64,000 nt of DNA from Pogonophryne albipinna (taxonomy: Eukaryota; Chordata; Actinopteri; Perciformes; Artedidraconidae), in contig CM053259.1 of the NCBI GenBank assembly GCA_028583405.1, positions 15,366,594 to 15,430,593 of the forward strand, given 5' to 3'. Each line of letters begins with the position of its first letter. The first letter of the stretch is position 1. Positions 34,401 through 52,345 of the stretch are shown piece by piece. The translations under genes were made by a program, and so were the position numbers. Under the pieces are notes generated by a model. It worked only from the letters and a program-made list of their open reading frames with translations, was not told the origin of the DNA and searched no databases.

Positions 34401-35800
34401 TTTCATCTTTTCCGTTTTAAAATGAGTTTGTAATGAAATTATATATATCATATCTCAAATACCTGCTGAGAGTAATACTGATAAGCCCAGCCCTTTCATC
34501 AGTAGGGTGACATGAAACTGGCAGTTTAACAATATACTGTAGTAACCCTGCACCTCCAATTAATCTACTCCCATACTGTATTACCACTAATGTTTCACTC
34601 ATAGTGTCGGCTTAAAGGGGAACGCCACCCATTTTAAGGACAATTCTTACTTTCCGTGTCCACAAGGGTTGTTTATTGTTCTTGTGACAGAAATTATGTG
34701 ATTTACCTTTTGTATAACAAGGGTACTGACTCTACATGCTCCTGTTTTGTTACACACTAAAGTCTATTTGGTAGTGTGTGCAGCTTTAGCTTGTTTGCCA
34801 AAAAGAAAAAGAAAAATGTACGAACTGAATGGTTGTTTGGAAGACAAGTTGTTTGAGAAATATTATAAGTAATAAATAAGTATATTCTACTTTAATTAAT
34901 TGTAATGACAGCCACATTGCGTTTAACTCTTGGCATATATAACAGTTGACAATAATGTGGGTTGGCAAATGCGGATGCGTAGAACGCCAGACAAATTTAG
35001 GACCATCACATTATCTGTTTACAGGTCTTGAGTAGGACTCTGTAAAAAGCGGTTTATAACGTATTTTGTAGCTCGATGATAAATTGCCCCAATTGATATC
35101 ACTTACGCATTAGTTTGGGATAAACACTATGTTTTGAAAAGGAAAGAAAAAATGGGGTTGTGTAGTGGGAAACCTCCAAACTTATCAGATCTCTGCAGCA
35201 CTTTCCTAATCTCTGCTTGCAGCTAGCAGTACGATTAGCCGCTAATAGCATTACACAGACAAATCTCCAACTGACTGCTATAGGTGGATGCAGTTTTTAA
35301 TTACTTAGAAAACACCTTTTGCTTAACACATACACATTTCTTAGTTGATTTATATTTTGTAGTAATAATTTGAATCTGAAAAGTAAGTAGTAGCAAGCAG
35401 TACTGCAAACCTAGCTACAGTATTGAGTAAGAACTAGAAACAGAGGGAAACAGATAGCTTGGCTCAGTCAAAGGGTAGCACATTATGCCTACAAGGACCT
35501 TAAATGCCCACTAATTAAATCCCACTATTGCTTTAAACTTTAGAAAAGCACCACTGGAGCTCTGAACAGATTCTAATGTGTGCTCAAGGACCTGTTCTTC
35601 AGGACTGAGTTTCCTAAGTTCAACTACTCTGTCTCTACATCACCCTGTAGCTCGATTTGGAATCAGTATTTCTGGACATGCATTCATGCTTTAGAAATGA
35701 GGCAGACACTCTGAAATGGAAGCTATTCAAATATTCAACCATTTATTCATAAGTGAGATCACATTTATTATTGTTATTCATTACCAGGATTGTACAACTG
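31404..35800. other. Unique AT-rich DNA
   Basis: No gene or complete mobile element was recognised. A pyrimidine-rich block lies at about 33690-34010. A sequence at 34615-34690 (AAAGGGGAACGCCACCC) resembles one end of a small inverted-repeat element, but no partner end was found. Confidence 0.5.
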
Positions 35801-35815
35801 CATCACCACCCACCC

Positions 35816-35988
<173 letters not shown>

Positions 35989-35989
35989 C

Positions 35990-38900
35990 ATACACCTCCA
36001 AAGCCCATCCCCTACATCATTCATGGGCCCATTGGCAGCCAGAACACTTTGTAGTTGCGTAGAATCGGTTGTGTTTGCGCTCCCCTCGCCCTCAAGACTA
36101 CTTTCTAGGCCTGTGAGTGTGAGGAGCTGTGCCGTGGATGACAGTAATGTATTCTGGCCCTCCCTGCAGGCCCCCATGGACCTGGCTCCCTTCCTCTTCT
36201 TCTCCTCCTGGGACTTCCTTGATGTTGTGGGAGCTGAGGCCTGTTGAATGCCTCCCCACCCATCCTTTTATAATGTGTTGATTCTCGTCTTCCTGCCTTT
36301 TATTATGGGTTAATGTCTTCTCTCCTAGACCCAGAAAACTGGGGTCCGATAAACTGTAAGAGAGAAACCACCAGGCAGAGAGAGAAAGAGGATATAGAGC
36401 AATTCAGTCTCATCAAACTGAAATGTGGTTTACAGTATGTGCTGTGTACCCGAATAATGCCAAGATACCATTTCTATGCCAAAAATGTGATTATGTGACA
36501 ATAGCATGATTTGGATTATAAAAAAGTGGCACAAATTGGATGAGCCTTTCATCAATTTTGCTCCATATAAAGCTGTACAAATGTTTAGGAAAGAAAAACA
36601 TTGATTAAGGTCAGTGATTAGTTTAGTTATCTAACAAATGGTCAGGCATAGAAAACTATAGTTAGAGTTCTGCTATTTTCTACCACAGTCCGCTGTGTGC
36701 TCAAGGTGCTGTGGCAAATTATGGCATGCAAGAGCAGAGTAAAGTTTGTATAAGATTATGATTTCATGATATGAAAATGTACATTGAGGCAAACCAAAGT
36801 TAACAGGTGACATTTATTCATTCTTTGTGCTAAATTCACAATAAATCGCACCTTGGAAATAGTGCCACTTTATTATAACTTCAGGCAGTTACTTACAGAT
36901 ATGAGTGGACACTTGGTTGTTATTTACAATGCTTATTATATAAGTAATAGACAGCTAGAAGTTTCACAGTGCTGGTGAAAGAAATGTGACTTTCTCACAT
37001 TTTATGCAAATCCACTGTTGTGTGGGCTCTCAAGTGGAAATTATGAATGAATTGTGAGAAAAAGCAAACAACTGTGTTTTTTGTTGTCAGGTTGTCACAT
37101 AACAACCACCTAAGTGGCCACACAGGTGAGGCGTCAGTACTCTCTCAGGCTGCCTGAAGTCACCATCGTTTGTCTGTAACAAAGGTTGCTATGGTTACAG
37201 ACTTTAATCACAGCTAAGGCTTTATTTATTGGGAGATAAGTGCATAACCTGTCCACACGCGCAGTGCTCATTTCATTCCGCTCCGCTGTGCACCACAAAT
37301 TGAAATTCCCTCTCATTAGAGGGTAGCTTGTCAATCTCAGAACACCGACGGTCTGAATGTAGCCACAGATGGGTGAGCCTGGGAGGAAAAACAAAACCGA
37401 TAACAAACATTGTTGCATGGTAGCGACTATGAAGCAAATCCATTTCATCTTTTTGTCAGCCAGCCATCACGTGAAGCATGTATGCTGCGACATGATGGGC
37501 TGCCACTGCCAACAATTTGTAATACTAGCGTGCACAAAGACAGACCAGTGGTGTTTCTAGCTGCGCGAGCACCCAGATGGCCAGTTTGTGTCTATGGTAA
37601 ACAAAGAATAAATGTTAGCAGAGAAGAAGAGGTACCACGAGAGTAATGGTGGTGTCTTTTCCTCTGCTTTTTATTTTCCTCATATCTCTGTTTGTGTTCT
37701 TGCTGTCAGGCGTGCTCCTGTGTTTGTCCTCTAAATTGAATGATCACATCGACGCACAAATAACTGTATATACTCACACACAGCATAGACACACTCATAC
37801 TGTAATGACATGCAAGGAAGAATACACACACACACACATACGTCACACACACATATATACTATCACACACACACCTTCAGTGAAACTTTACTCCTCTCCG
37901 GGTATCTTGGGTAAATCTGTCTGGCAGAAGTTGAAATTTGGCAGAGCAGTTCCTCCACAGCGAATAACACTGAAACTAATGAGTTCATCTCTTCCACTCC
38001 TCTTTTCTCCCGACTACTTCTTGCTCCACATTTACACTCTTGTTCTCTCTCTCTACCCCTCCTTAGGCTTGCTCTCTGTCTCGATCTGCCTCTCTCGTAC
38101 ACACTCTCCCTCTTCTTCTCTCTGCTAGTTGCATCGTTTATCTTTCTCTCCACTTCTCTATCGACCCTCTTGGACATCCTCTCTTTACCTGCACAGATGG
38201 TTGCAGCTACTCCTCTGAGTCTTAATTATTCAGTCAATTACTGTGGGAAAATGTGCAATTAAAGTGGACAGTTATTCTGCGCCGTGCGGCTCCATATTTG
38301 TTAGGGTTACACCTGATTTCAGGGGCTCTGGAGTTTTTTGCGATGCCTCATGCCATCTTTTCTGTCGCCTCAAGGTGTGTGTGACGGACATCTTGTGGGA
38401 ATTAGCTCATCTTATTTCCCTAATCCTTTTCTCTGTAGGGATCCCACTAATGGAGGAAATAGTATTGTGAGCATATGGACTATGACCAATTAGATGACAC
38501 AGCATATCATATATCTGCCTGGATTGCAGTCTGTTTAAGTGTTGAAATAAGAAACTACATCAACATGTACACATTTGGTTCCTCGTAATGGCATTGATCT
38601 GTTTTTCTTGATGTGCCAATCTCACTTAGGCTCACTGTGCTCATTGCCGGCTTCGCAGTTACCCACAGAGAGTATTTCCCTGGGAATGATTTTGTCAAAT
38701 CACGCACTGTGGTGCAACTGAACACTTATGTGCTGCGTTAATCCATCGGAGTACTGTTCTGCCCCAACCTTTGGGTCCCCGGCTCTCCCTCTGCTCTTCA
38801 TTACGAGGCCTTAATCCTGACAGCGACACTCCACACACAGGGCAGGGCGGAGACGACCAACAACAGGAGACCTGCTTATTCGCCCAAAGCCCAAAGCAAA

Positions 38901-40140
38901 CACTGCAGCTGCTATGGGTGGGTGATGCTGACAGCTAGAGCGGTGTGTGTGCGGGCTAGGAGGGAGGGAGAGTGATACATGTGGAGCTGTACACAAATAA
39001 GATAAGCAGTAGAGCAATCTACATTAGTATCTAGTGTAATGACACCCACAGAAAGATGGATAGAGAGGGAAAATGTGAAGGAGATGCTTGGCTGAGGAGA
39101 GCGAGGAGTGTTTTGTGAGGAGAAAAACCTCAATAGCTGAAAAGAACAGCACAAAAAATGTAGAAAGTGGGAGGAAGGGGAAGAAAGAGAAGGAATACGA
39201 GTGAAAGATTAATAGGAAGAAGATGGAGATGGAGGATGGTGATGGAGTCGAATGAAGGGCCCATGGCGCCACTCTAAGTCTTCCTAACCAATGAGGACCT
39301 GGATGCTGAGAGGGCTTGTTCACAGCAGGCAGCTGCTAGCACATCATTTTGAAACCTCTCTTCCCCCCCCCGCCAAGTCTTTCCTACTCCCCCGCTTCCT
39401 TTTGCTTAGATTGCACGTCACTTATTATAAATTGTTTATTTAATTTATTTTTATTGTTGCTTTGTTAGTGGCTCAATATGAAGCTGCTGTCTTGGCTTGT
39501 ATATGAGATCCTGGATCATAGTGGGAGTAACTTGGATTTATGAAAAATCTTAATTAAACTAAGAAAATGTTTTCCTCTTCCTCCTCTTCTTTTCTCTGTA
39601 GACTGGCAGTAAAAGGATGTAAAATAAGCTGGGGCAAACACGATTCCTGAATATATTTCTCTCATTTTAAGGTTTCAAACCTTCACAAGTAAATGTTAAG
39701 GAATATTAAGCTGATAGAAAACAATTTGCACAATGTGGCCGGCTAGCATGTATTTACCAGCTACCACACGTGTTCTCGAGTCTTTGGTGCCCAACTTCAG
39801 TCCCATCACATTGAGTGACAGATTGACAGGGGCCACATTGTGTCAGTTCACTCTGGTGTGGAACAATAAGTCCATATACTATCACTCCATTGAAGTTCAA
39901 TAGTGGAGTACAGAGGGAAAATGCATCGCACACTGATAACTCACAGTGAATGGGAAGCATGAAGAACAGCGGGGGAAACTTATCAGCCGCGTGATGTAAT
40001 GTTTACGGGCTTTTTAATTAATTATGAAAATTAGCCGAAGTGGTAGGCACGCTGAGAAGTGAAATCAGATCTTTACGCTTATCACAGCCTCGCAGCACTC
40101 ACACTGCGCTATTTGAATGATATCTCGCACAGAACACACA
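35990..40140. other. Unique DNA with short CA runs
   Basis: No gene recognised. Short CA-rich runs occur at 37780-37875 and a pyrimidine-rich block at 37980-38180. The stretch 38230-38420 has the mixed, non-repetitive look of conserved non-coding DNA. A CTCCCTGCAG followed by a short open frame at 36170-36245 was considered as an exon and not accepted. Confidence 0.5.
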
Positions 40141-40149
40141 CACACAGCC

Positions 40150-45040
<4,891 letters not shown>

Positions 45041-45045
45041 CATGT

Positions 45046-45085
45046 AAATTTGCCCTCTGTGGGACGAATAAAGGTATTCTAATTC
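45046..45085 (+). repeat. Possible LINE 3'-tail relic
   Basis: The sequence GCCCTCTGTGGGACGAATAA followed by AGGTATTCTAATTCTG resembles the 3' tail of fish non-LTR elements (CTCTGTGGGACTAATAAAGG plus a short tail repeat). A similar weak relic is at about 50590-50640 (TTTCCCCCTGGGATTAATAA then GATT/GATC repeats). Neither has attached coding sequence. Confidence 0.4.
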
Positions 45086-45089
45086 TGAA

Positions 45090-48000
45090 ACATAATTACT
45101 GGAAAAATGGGAATTCTTTCTCTTTGTCTCGATCAAACACAAAATATATTGTTTGCCTTCTGTTCTATTCGTTGAAAAAGTGTAGTGAAGCTGATTTTTC
45201 TACATTGTATCAAGCATCAAAGGGTGAATGTATAAAAAAGAAAAGAAAACCGGCTGTCATTAAACAGGGCCGACTCTGGGCTGTCATCAAACCTAATGAG
45301 TTTTGCCAAGTGTAAACATTAAAACATAGCAAACACTATTGTAGCAGCACTGCAAACAATCTTAATCTGATTTTTAACCAATTATGATTGGCCATTGTCA
45401 TTATGTCCCCGTTTTTTTAATGTCTTGTCATTTAAACTCCATTCCTACTCCACCCATCCAAGAAGCCATGGCAGAAAAAGCTTGTCTCAACACCCCGGCT
45501 GGTTGTATTATACCGTACGAGACAGCGGGACGCGCTGCCATGACATCGATGACACGACACGTGTCACCCCTCCGCTGTCTCTCTGCCATTTAGCGGTGTG
45601 GCTCTCTGTGTGGGGCCCTCACTGTATTTCTTGTCTTCTCTCCTTCTGGGGATTTGATGAGGTGCAGTAATATATAAGAAATGACTTGGTGGCAACTCAT
45701 CTAATATGATTTGTGTAGGAGCTCATAAAACCCTGCCAAGCGTAACTTTAAAAGAATGAAATGGAAGGACTGTGTTGATTCGGCTCCCTCTGTCGCATTG
45801 CAGGGATCATAAATGAGTTTAGAATCGGGCTGTGGGACCAGCATTTTCTGTGGATTTCTATCCGTGCTAATGACAAAGACATTATTTTGTCATAAAGTGT
45901 GTGAGTCCATGTGTGTCATCTAGCAGCCACTTTGATTACAAAGACCCCTACCTGGGTAACTCTCCTTCAGTGTGTATCATCCTGTAAGGAAGCAGCGAGG
46001 CGTCTGATTCCTCCTGCCTGCCTCCTTGCAACAACTCTGGAAATAAATAATAAACACATTTAATTAAAATGAAAATGCGCTGCATTTCTACGTTAATCCT
46101 AATTTATTCGCCTTAATTGAGCTTCCATTTGCTTTGCCAGTGGTTGGCAGGAGTGTTAATAAATAAGCCATTGTCTAGGTGCCATGAAGCATTTAGCCGA
46201 GCAAATCCTAATATACTGTAGCACTTCACCTGCCTAATCAGCAGGAAGAAAACTCCTCAATGTCATACACTTCTACATGCACAAACATACACATGCATAC
46301 ACACATGTCTAAGCTACACGCATGCAAACACACACACCCTGGCAATTTTTCTGCAATAATTACATCCTTTTCATATTGGAGACCCTCCCCAACATTAATT
46401 ATAAAAGTATAATGCAATCAGAGCAAGCTGTGTGTTGTATAATATGCTGTGATAATACTTCCTCACTCGTTTATCTCTCTTCTCTTCCAACACTTGGTCT
46501 GTGGTCTGAAAATCGATCTATCTGTCCCTGTGTTCCTCAGCTCTCCGTTGCTTATTAGTGTCATTTGGTAAGAGGATATCTCTCTGATGGCTGCCGTACC
46601 TTCCCACACATCATGTCCCCCACGTCGTCTCCACACTTTCCTCTAAATGATGAAAAGCTAGCTTTCTTTCTCAGGGCTAGAATAATAATTTTTCCAAAGA
46701 GGGGATTTAATTGCATGTTAAATGTCCTCTTCGGAGTCTTTCACTGTTCTTGAACTATGCTCCTTTGACTGTCACTAAACCGGAACAGAAGTAAACTCTC
46801 CTCTCTGTCGCTTCTTCGATGTCTCTCTTTCTCATTAGCAAAGTTTTCCCTTCATTACCCTAATGTCACAATTTTGTCTCTTTCTTCTTTTACAGAAATG
46901 TAATTGGGCTTTTGCGTGTTGTTGAGTCACTCTGTGTCTGCTGCATGGAAAATCACCCAGACAGAAATGTAACCTAGGGCGTATTTTCACCGTCTCTTAA
47001 CCTCCCTCTTGGCTGACTTGGACTCCTGTAGGGAGGCGATGAATAATTTTTAGGAGAGTGGTAAATTTGGAGGGCATAGAAGAAAAGGCTGAATATTTGC
47101 AAATATATCACTCTGTTTCTCTGCCCAGTTCATGGCCCCTCCAAATGATTCTCGATCTAATACAGGCGGGCAGACAAAATATTACACCTCATGCATTCAA
47201 AGCATTGTTTATTCGGAGGATCTGATGAAAGTCCTTGTGTTTTCCTAGGAGCGTCGCAGATATCTGGTGTGTATATATATCAAATTGCATGGTCCTCCTC
47301 CATGTGGCTCCAGGCGAAGCATCTGCACACATCTGCAGAGTGCACAGAATCCCCCTTTGCCTCGTTATCTCCTCCAAAGCTGCTTCGTGATTTATTTACC
47401 CGCTCACAACATGTCGCTCAGGTAGAAAGGACGAGGGGAATAAAGGGGAGAAAATGGAGAGGACGAGGAAGGGAGAGGGACTGGTCGAGGACAGGTGATG
47501 AGAGACAGAGGAGAAGGGAGAGAAACGGGGGCAATGAGCGAGAAAGAGTGTTCAGGCGATGATAACATGCTGCTGATGAGAGGAGCATGTGGAGAGACAC
47601 ATTCAGATGTCGTTCACAGACCCATAGAGCCAATGAAGGGCCGGGTGAGAGGAGGGAGGAAAACAAGAAAAAGCAAGAAGACTGAGATTCAGACTCTTAA
47701 TTCTAATCAGGAGATTTGGGTTTGAAAGAGAGTCCATGCAAACCCCAAGGGTGTCACTTCACATTAGAGTAGAGCCTGTCATCCACAGGAAGACATCACC
47801 AGCCTCTGAGACCCCAGGTGGTGGGAGACAAAAGGTATTAGTCAATGAAAAGTGACTGGTTTATTTCAAGACGCTAAATAAATGTCTTCGAAATGTAATT
47901 ATGTGTGCTTTACGTCGGTGTAAGTTTACATAACCAAACAGAGACACTTTTCAGTGTGAATGGATATTTAGAAATCTGCTATCCAAATGTTAACACCAGC

Positions 48001-51000
48001 CCAAGAGAGATCCAAAGCTCTGTCAGTTTGATTGACAGGTATTTTAATACAGGCCACAACAATATAACATATGAGTATTTCTGTTAAAGGTCCCTCTTTT
48101 GTTTGTGCAAAGCTGTCCTATATTTCCGTGAAGAACCGTTGACATACACACTGAGTGTAGTTTTTATCATTTAGATAGAAACCTCCTTAGTTATTGTCTA
48201 AATGATATGTACTGTACAGAACAGTATCATATTTATATACATTCATGTTGTACATACTCTCTGTTGATTTATTGTTGAAAGTTGAATCTAATTTAATCAA
48301 ATATAATATAAAGTCGCTCTGAGCTTGCACACAGTATAGGCTACATTTGTATAGACATAGAGAATGGAGAAATGGGGCGATGCAAATGTCAAAATATCAG
48401 CATATATATTATATTTTCTAGTTTCCCTGTATGCCCTGAAAACATATGTGTCAGTTTAGTGCATGCAATAATAATAACTGGTGTTAAGGTAACTTCTCAC
48501 TGCCCTTACCGTTACGTCTCTATAGAAGGCAGATGGGTTGGCAGTGAGTGCGGGCTGCCAAGGTCAACCCCAGGGTGCTCGGAGATATCGGGGGCACTTT
48601 CATCCACAGCCAAGACTCACGCTGCTCCCTGGAGCTCTGCCTCTCCTCCCCATGCCCCCCCATCCCCTCTGGATCTGCAGGCTTAGCGAACTCAACCGTG
48701 TAAGCACATCTCCCCCACCGCTGGAACCAGCCTCCGTAGGGTCCCTTGCTTGCTTTGCCACACAGCACGCACCAGGCACGCACCGCCAGGTTCACTGGAA
48801 GCCAGAAAGAAGTTCATGGAGAATTCCCACACATCCACCACTCCTCCGTTGCTCTTAGCCCTTTTCCTACCCAGCATGCCGCTTTAACCCCAGAGGTTCA
48901 GTGCCAGTCATGTCACAGCCAGGCCCCGAAACGTCCGGGGGTCTGAGGTCTTTTGCTACCACCTTACTATCTGCAACAGTTTTTTTGGGGGGAAAGGCCT
49001 TGTTCTTCCCAATCATGATTTTCAGAGCCGGAGTGCTAAATGACCCTCTTAATGTCACCAGGGAGAAAAATGGGCAATCTCTCAATTTGGCATGAGCCGG
49101 TCCATGGCAGCAAGGCAAGAACTTGATAGAGTGTGGAGGTTTCAAGCGGCAGGAAACCTGGTGACCTTTCGATGTTTTCTGACACTCTGACTCGATTGCC
49201 CTTTTGAAAATGCTAATACCGAATGGTTCTCTACAAAACGGGTCCTCCGAGAAGGCCCTCGGCGTGTCGAATAAAAGGGTGGGAGACGACCACAAGCAGT
49301 GTGTGTACGGAGGGCACTGTGTCAGGTTCTGGGGTTAAAGCTCTGTGTAATATGAAACTGCATCCATTTATTATATGGTCTGTTTTTTTTATGGCTGAAA
49401 AAACTTCTAGGCTTCTAACTTAAAACACTCAATTAAGTTCCTAAACCAAACAAAGCAGTAATGGTCTTTTAAAATTGAACCCCTGAAAGGTTCATTTAAA
49501 CTCTAACGGAACTCTTATTAAATGTCAATAGCCTGCAGTTTATGATAGTCAGTCATATTTCTCCTTTTAGAAAAAGATGTGTCTCTCCTTGTAGCACCTG
49601 TGAACCTTGCACATGGCACGTAGCGGCTTAGTTTGTTGAGCTCTGCAAAAAACACATAAAGCGCATCTTAATTATTTGCGATTTTATTCATTCCGCGGGC
49701 CATAGAGGTGTGCAAAAGACGATAGAAAGCATAATTATCTTAATGGAAGACTGAGATGCATACCCTTTGTAACACAAGCACCTCTTAACAGCCAAATCAA
49801 TAGCACACAGCGGCTGTGCCCTCAGCCCTGGAGTGGAACACCTCCACTATCGAGCACTGATGATCATAATAAGCAGCTTCGATGCGATTCACATCATCAC
49901 AAATAATGAGCACCCTCAAATCGAGAGAGCGCTATTACCTTTTCCATCTTTCTTTCTCTCATTAAACACATTTCAACATTAAGGTAACTAAACGGGTTTC
50001 TTTTTCGAACCTCTGGGTTTTTAAATCCTTCTAATTTACTTCCTCTCTTTATCTTTCTTTTTTTTTGCAGCTTAAGTGCAGTTTTTCAGAAGTTTAATTA
50101 ACATTTGGAAAGACATCATGCTGTTATGAAAAACTCGACCTGGCAGCGTGTTAGCGACGAAAATAGAACATCTGAAGTTGATGAACAAGTATTGCTTTTA
50201 AAAAAAATACTGGCTCATAAGAGAGCACAGAAAAAGAAACAAGGATGAATAAGTCCACCAATATGGCCATCATACAGTATTTCAGAGTATCTTACACACA
50301 GATGGAGCTCCACACAAAGTCCCTGGTCAGGCTTGTGTAACTTTCACTGGGCTATGGGTGAGTAACACTGATTGCTTGGTTCATTACCTCTTCCTCACAG
50401 GACTACTGACTAACTATACTCCTCAAAGGCATTGAACGTGGCCTTTGTACAAGTGCTTACAGCAGAGCGGACTGTGTGGCTTGCTCAAATAGCTCTCTCT
50501 GAGCATCAGCTGATCCCCCTGTGGCTCATAGTGACGTTCACTATCAACATGGCAGGAGCATCCTGTTGCAGTTGCTCCTGCTAGATTAACCTAATTTCCC
50601 CCTGGGATTAATAATTGATTGATCGATCGATTGGTCGATGCTGTTTTAGTCTCCAAGCACTGCTAAACTTCTAAATTGGTAATGATAAAGGCTTTAGGAA
50701 TAATTTAGCATAACATACATCTGATGTGGCTATGACAGTGGTGATGTGAAAGTGTGGTGTACAACAGCTGGCTAATTCAACTTAGAAAAACTTGCTAGCT
50801 AATGATTTAAATCATCATTCAAAATGGTAATGTATGATAGTGTAAAATATAATAAAACATACCAAGCCAGGAAAAGCTGCCTTGCTGGGTGTTGGGTCAG
50901 CCCTGTGTAGGTTTGCTTGATATTTAGCAGTCCCAATATGTGAGCAAAACAAGGATTTATTGTTGGGTTATAAAAGTTTAAATAGATTTCACAAAGCAGA

Positions 51001-51178
51001 GAATTGTGGCTTTTACTTTCCATTTTGTTTCCCATAAAGTTGAAGTATAGTACAGCAGCTGATTGCAGCACAAAAGAGAAAAGATGAATGGCCGTCTAAT
51101 AAAACTGGGCTACATTTTGTTATAAAATGAAGAAATCCTTTACAGGCACATACATTGCTGTAATTAAGGCTAAGTAGG
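45090..51178. other. Unique DNA with several conserved-looking stretches
   Basis: No gene recognised. Stretches at about 45690-45900, 46020-46220, 48870-49250 and 49620-49940 are free of simple repeats and rich in homeodomain-like cores such as TAATTA and ATTA, together with longer mixed words. They look like conserved non-coding sequence by style only. A purine-rich block is at 47420-47700. Confidence 0.45.
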
Positions 51179-51182
51179 TTAA

Positions 51183-52341
51183 AGGTGGGGTAGGTAAGTT
51201 TCAGAAACCGGCTCGAGTGCACTAAAATTTGAAAGTACACAGCCGAAAAGAATCCGCCCCTTCCTTTAGACTTCCTTACAAAGCACCTCCTCCAACACAC
51301 ATGAACGCGCACATGACTTAGGTTGGCTATATAGTTCAGGGGAATTGTAAACCATACAAAACAGATAATTACCTGTCCAAGAGAAAAAGAGCGACCACGG
51401 CGTCAGATTTCAAATCGGTGTGTATGGGGGTTATTCCCTATCTTTATTCAAGAGCGTGGTATTTAAATTTGAGAGCATACTTTATTGATTTCATTCACTC
51501 AAACCCTGTCATCGCACCAAAGACAAACCAAAGAGTAACCGCCCTTACGGGACGCTGTAATAAGTAAAGCGAACGCACCCGCAAGGACACCTGGCCTCCT
51601 ATTGGTTGAGGGATTTTGACAGGATTGTTGCACAAAAGTTTCGAGCGCGCAGAGAATAAATCTGAGAGCAAAAAAAATCTGTAAACAGCAATATATCTGA
51701 GTGCAAGCTTACAGTTTGAGCAGAAGCAGAGCAAATCTAAGTGCAAGCAGGCACTATTTGAGTGTGAGGACAGGGTTTGAGGGAAATAAATACATAAAGT
51801 ATGCTCTCAAATTTAAATACCACGCTCTTGAATAAAGATAGGGAATAACCCCCATAGGTGTGTTCCATCAGTTGTCGCCATCGTTGAAAAGCAACTCCGA
51901 TATTGACTCTGGTTTGAATTCTCCTAGTTTCCACTTTGTTTTTGTTCCTAATTTGCTCCGTTACATTATTTCTTTTGCCACCAGTAGACGATGTTGAACC
52001 TAACTCTGCCATGGTGAAAGTGGCCGCCTGTTGCTGGCGAGTCATTGAAGTACTGCTGCAATGCACGCCCAATGACGGCACGCCCAATGAGGGCACGAGA
52101 TACATTTGTGCGTGCACGAGATGGAAGGCTGACAGACAGGGCGGCAATCCGTTTAGCCGGCCCGGCTAAACGGATTGGTTGTACTTTTTACAGTATTACG
52201 GCTTCCAGAGATGACATTTTTTTATGGATTTTTTGTCAAAGCACTTAAGATATTCATTGCTATCGGGATGTTAAGAGCATTCCATGGAATATAACAAAAA
52301 GTGTATCTCGAGCCGGTTTCTCAAACTTACCTACCCCACCT
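51183..52341. mobile_element. TTAA-type inverted-repeat element, copy 3
   Basis: The ends AGGTGGGGTAGGTAAGTTTC and the inverse are flanked by TTAA (51179-51182 and 52342-52345). It lies in the same orientation as copy 1 and shares long stretches with it at both ends. It contains a separate 434-bp insertion (51423-51856). A perfect palindrome AATCCGTTTAGCCGG / CCGGCTAAACGGATT lies at 52146-52176. No transposase was recognised. Confidence 0.88.
51423..51856. mobile_element. 434-bp element with identical 63-bp inverted ends
   Basis: The first 63 bases (51423-51485) and the last 63 (51794-51856) are exact inverse copies beginning TATGGGGGTTATTCCC. Weaker inverse similarity continues inward to about 100 bp on each side (CTCAAACCCTGTC on both). 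The 6-bp sequence GGTGTG lies directly outside both ends (51417-51422 and 51857-51862). The perfect ends suggest recent insertion. It encodes no protein of note and the superfamily is not assigned. Confidence 0.88.
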
Positions 52342-52345
52342 TTAA

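Noticed and set aside
34615..34690. A further small inverted-repeat element starting AAAGGGGAACGCC
   Set aside because: Only one end is visible; no inverse partner or target duplication was found nearby.
36170..36245. Exon-like segment after CTCCCTGCAG with frame MDLAPFLFFSSWDFLDV
   Set aside because: A single acceptor-like site and 25 codons are not enough; no partner exon or domain was found.
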